Assembly: GCF_001638985.1 (NCBI RefSeq)
Contig: NW_017265154.1
Location: 744,001 to 808,000 of the forward strand
Direction of reading: 5' to 3'
Source of the DNA: Phycomyces blakesleeanus NRRL 1555(-)
Taxonomy: Eukaryota; Mucoromycota; Mucoromycetes; Mucorales; Phycomycetaceae
DNA: 64,000 bases
Shown piece after piece: positions 60,693 through 64,000 of this stretch. The notes under the pieces were generated by a model that saw nothing but the letters and a program-made list of their open reading frames with translations, had not been told where the DNA came from and searched no databases. The position numbers were made by a program, and so were the translations under genes. Each line of letters begins with the position of its first letter. Within the stretch, counting starts at the first letter, position 1.

Positions 60693-61915
60693 TTGCTGTA
60701 TGGTTAATGATGAGATGATATCCTATTAGAACAACAACAAGAATAACAAAAAAGTAAAATAAAATGATATTTTCAACCCATCCTTCAATATTGTCCAATC
60801 AGATGAATGAAGTCATAGAAAAAGAAGAAGAAGAAAAAAAGGCTGCGGTAACTTTACTTTGTGTGAAGCCAGAAGGTTCATTGATCTCCTAAAGGGTTTC
60901 GAGGGACAGGGTTGAATATCTCAGCCAAAGAGATCTGTCAATACACCTTATATTGCAGTGAACATCAAAAAAGGGTTTCCCACCTGCATTTGATTTAGAT
61001 ATTTGGAGAAAATTTATTATCAAATATTGTTATGAGATGCGTCTTTGTTATTGATACATAAGAAGATATGCCTCTGTTATATAAATAAAAGAACGATCAT
61101 TAGAATTAGATGTAAAAATCTGAGTGCTTCATCGGAAGGACTATTCCGCCAATATACATATATTTGATATCTTTGTTATGTTGAATACCTTAATCCAGAA
61201 TCAACAAAGAAAAATCATTCTTACTATTCTTGCTTATTTGTGTCTATGTTTATTAGAAATTGAATTAAATTGAATTGAATTGAATTTGCTACATTTGCTA
61301 CATTTGCAGATTATTTTACTCACCAGAAAACAAAAAAAAATCAACCTTTAGTTTCCATAGTCTCTTTTTGGAATACGCTATGGTTAGAGGTAGTCCTCTA
61401 TTTAGCCAAATAAAATAAAAACCGGTTTTCTGGATGGTCTTTATGCACCATGACATACTTTCTTATTCATTGTCAATGGCACCAACACAAAGAAACTTTA
61501 GACACACGTTGAATCTAGCCTGGATTCTAATGAGCGTATACTAACACAACGTACGCTCAGCCGATAAGTCATATGTGTATATTATTTTAAAGGTACCACA
61601 CATTCCAACTACTAATGACATTGATCAATTCTTATTCCTCGGAAAACAAGTCATAAAAAGCTGTTCTAAAGCCAACTAGTTTCTTGACGTCTGATCCTAT
61701 GTCAAATGGCAAATAATAATGATAATAATAATTGTGCTCAGACTTTGTTTCTTAGAACTTTTGCTACACAATATTCCTGTCAATTCTTATTTTATCTTAA
61801 ACACGCACTTTACACAAACAAAGAATTCTATTCAAATAAGTCGTATACAGCTATATAAAACAAGACTTTAAATGATGTTTTGTGCGATATTTGTGAATTT
61901 ATAATATATTAAGAG

Positions 61916-61955
<40 letters not shown>

Positions 61956-63179
61956 GTAATATGATCAATTCTCACACCTATATAATGTTAAAGATATACA
62001 TTACTAAAGTAACATAGAAGAAAGAAAGAATAGATTTTAAAGAATAGGCAACACATCATTTGGTAGTCAGAATATGCGTTAGAAAACGTAGAAATTTATC
62101 ACAACTGACATTGTCATTTATAATATGATAATTATAGTAATTATATATGACTAGATGATGCTTATATGCAGTTCTTGAAACTAGAATGAAAATGGTAACG
62201 AATAGTTTCATAAAATAACACCACTTTTAAGAGAACACTTCGTTCGTTTGTTTGTTTGTTTTTGTGTGCGTGTGGAAAGTAAGAAATACTCGAAACATCT
62301 ATTCCCTAATAAACATGATTAGCTTTAGAGATCTTATCTGTCTAAAGCAAAAACATAGAATCTTCTGACGCTGAAAATAAAGTAAAGATGAAGCTTTTAC
62401 CCATGACATGTAAGCTTGATCAATATACAAGCATAAGCTAATGCAAGTCAATTTCTCACAACTGCCCACTAGCCAGAGATTCAGAAGACCATACAAGAGT
62501 TTAACTTACATCTGCAAATATCAGCTAGAGCAAGTTACTATCTGTGCCTACGTAACTCTCCTCTCTCACTTTCTTTTAAACAAAATTACACGGACCCCAT
62601 GAAAGTACAGTACAAGTCGTTTACAACGACATATACAAGAGTAGGCTAGTTTTCTACCAAAAAAAAAGGTGGGCGGTCTACAAAATTAAGTGGGTACACT
62701 AAAGGAGATTTATGAACTTTTCCAGTACTCAAAATTCTTCTAAGTATTAGTTGATATATTACGAGATACTTATCCATACATTTTGTAAAGGACTTACACT
62801 TGACTATTTTGTGTTTAGGTACCACGTCTTGTTATCTGATTATTCACTCAAAACACATATTGTCAAGGTTCAAAACGCATGTCCAATTTTGACCATGTAC
62901 AGATACCAAAGGATAATATTGCACTTTATTAAGTTGCTTTTAACTATAATAGTACACATTACACCTCTTGAGTCGAACTTCCAATATTCAAGATAGATTT
63001 GTATCTTTTGTATTATTATCTTTAAATAACCCCCGGAAAGCTTCTATCTTTTTTCTGACCCCCACACTTGGATCCAAAAGACGATAGACTCCGATACATC
63101 TGCTTAATGTGGCTTGCGTGGAGAGATGTACACGCTTCATTGAGTACTAGGTTGAACATCAATTGCTCCCATTAAAATT

Positions 63180-64000
63180 ATGACCGAACAACAATCTACA
63201 GGAAGTGCATGGCCCGATCCACCATCTTTTTACAAAAGATACACTGCAGAAAATGTAGAGAAACTTAAAAAAGCCAGAAAGACCGGCATATACCCAGAAA
63301 CACCCATCAGCTTACCACCACTACCAGATTTTTTACTGAAATCTCTCGAACCACCAACCCCACCTACAGATTCCTACAAGATATTTGACCAGACATGGCA
63401 GGTAAATCTAGAATGAGCCATATTTAATTGTCATTATTTATTTTTTATTTTGTTCATTGGAATATGTATCTTTCAATATAGGTGGAAGACCGACTAGCCA
63501 CCCTTAATGAACTGGGAGTAAAGCAACTATTCCCAGAAGGGCAGATTGGTAAACCTTTGGACTGATGACAGTTGACAAATAAGAGCTTACTATATTTAAT
63601 TCTACTGTTATATAGATCGTATTAAAGAATTAAAGAAACTAAACAGGACCTTGATTGTACAATATCTTGGTCTGCTTGACATTCTAGTAAATAATCCAGA
63701 CGAGGTAGGTTTTGCTTAGATGACATAATACAATGCAGTATATCGGTTTCATGAATTAACTGTACAATGAAACGCTGGTCATAGTTTGGCCAACGGATAG
63801 AAAACATCAGTACAATCTTCATCAATATGCATCATATACTCAATGAGTATCGACCGCATCAGGTATCATTTTCTTTTGGGGTTTTAGATGATATAATTTC
63901 AAATCATCAAACACGTTACTCACAAATGCTCTCAGGCAAGAGAAACCCTAAAACTGTTGATGGAAAACCAAGTGGCTAAAAAACGGCAACAAGCAGCAGA
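63180..64000 (+). CDS. MED7: Mediator complex subunit 7 (3' end beyond window)
   Basis: Five exons are visible: 63180-63401, 63482-63548, 63616-63704, 63785-63862 and 63936 onward, in consistent phase. The gene runs off the window end. The start is the ATG of MTEQQSTGSAWPDPPSFYKR. Family hallmarks are PDPPSFYKRYT, SLPPLPDFLLKSLEPPTPP, LKKLNRTLIVQYLGLLDIL, FINMHHILNEYRPHQ and ARETLKLLMENQV. MED7 links the middle module of Mediator to RNA polymerase II control and pairs with MED21 in a long coiled coil. No lesion in the visible part. Confidence 0.93.

Larger units (their letters stand above)
60230..63179. other. AT-rich intergenic region
   Basis: Promoter side of the transporter gene, then about 2.5 kb with no gene. 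It contains a G-run of about 21 bases at 60391-60411 and (CT)n at 61919-61946. A possible coding exon at 60534-60692 is listed separately. Confidence 0.5.

Overview
The window looks like a fungal chromosome segment, most likely from Mucoromycota (Mucorales-like). It is AT-rich. The genes are split by many short GT-AG introns, mostly about 43-180 nt. Conserved genes are separated by long AT-rich spacers full of microsatellites and by DD34E (Tc1/mariner-type) transposon debris. All exon boundaries were read by eye from splice signals and codon phase. No database search was run.

Conserved genes, left to right: HAS1-type DEAD-box helicase (3282-5519, -); NAA50-type N-acetyltransferase (12731-13408, +); a single-pass membrane protein of unknown role (19483-20391, +); AUR1-type inositol phosphorylceramide synthase (21561-22963, +); a Nudix hydrolase with a membrane tail (23481-25326, -); a secreted GH25-type muramidase (26826-27663, +); a 17-exon trehalose-phosphate synthase/phosphatase-family protein (27858-32291, -) divergent from malate dehydrogenase (32945-34217, +); CAF1/POP2 deadenylase (34738-36191, -); a GATA-finger factor (36718-38927, -); a large repeat-rich protein with a helical C-terminus (46159-49734, +); an ACS-type major facilitator transporter (58120-60229, -); and the 5' part of Mediator subunit MED7 (63180-end, +). 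These are mainly housekeeping genes and form no obvious pathway cluster.

Accessory regions. (1) 5977-12339 is a 6.4-kb element with inverted CAGTGCTTCC ends in a TA target. Its two arms of about 2.3 kb each carry the same broken DD34E transposase. Between them lies an apparently intact four-exon cargo gene with a GYARKS motif that weakly recalls serine recombinases. (2) 13409-19482 is gene-poor and holds a 465-bp MITE-like element and a decayed element with CAGTGCCTCC ends. (3) 38928-46158 and 49735-53280 hold a small four-exon gene, a transposase remnant, and a pair of tiny three-exon genes that encode paralogous M-x-E-C-C-F proteins. (4) 53281-56476 is a decayed gene whose last part resembles the RuvC-I region of Fanzor/TnpB-like nucleases. 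It is cut off before the rest of the nuclease and has an inverted duplication at the break.

The strongest leads for something new are the long-inverted-repeat element with its cargo, the ECCF small-protein pair, the Fanzor-like relic, and a trehalose-phosphatase domain that has lost one catalytic aspartate.
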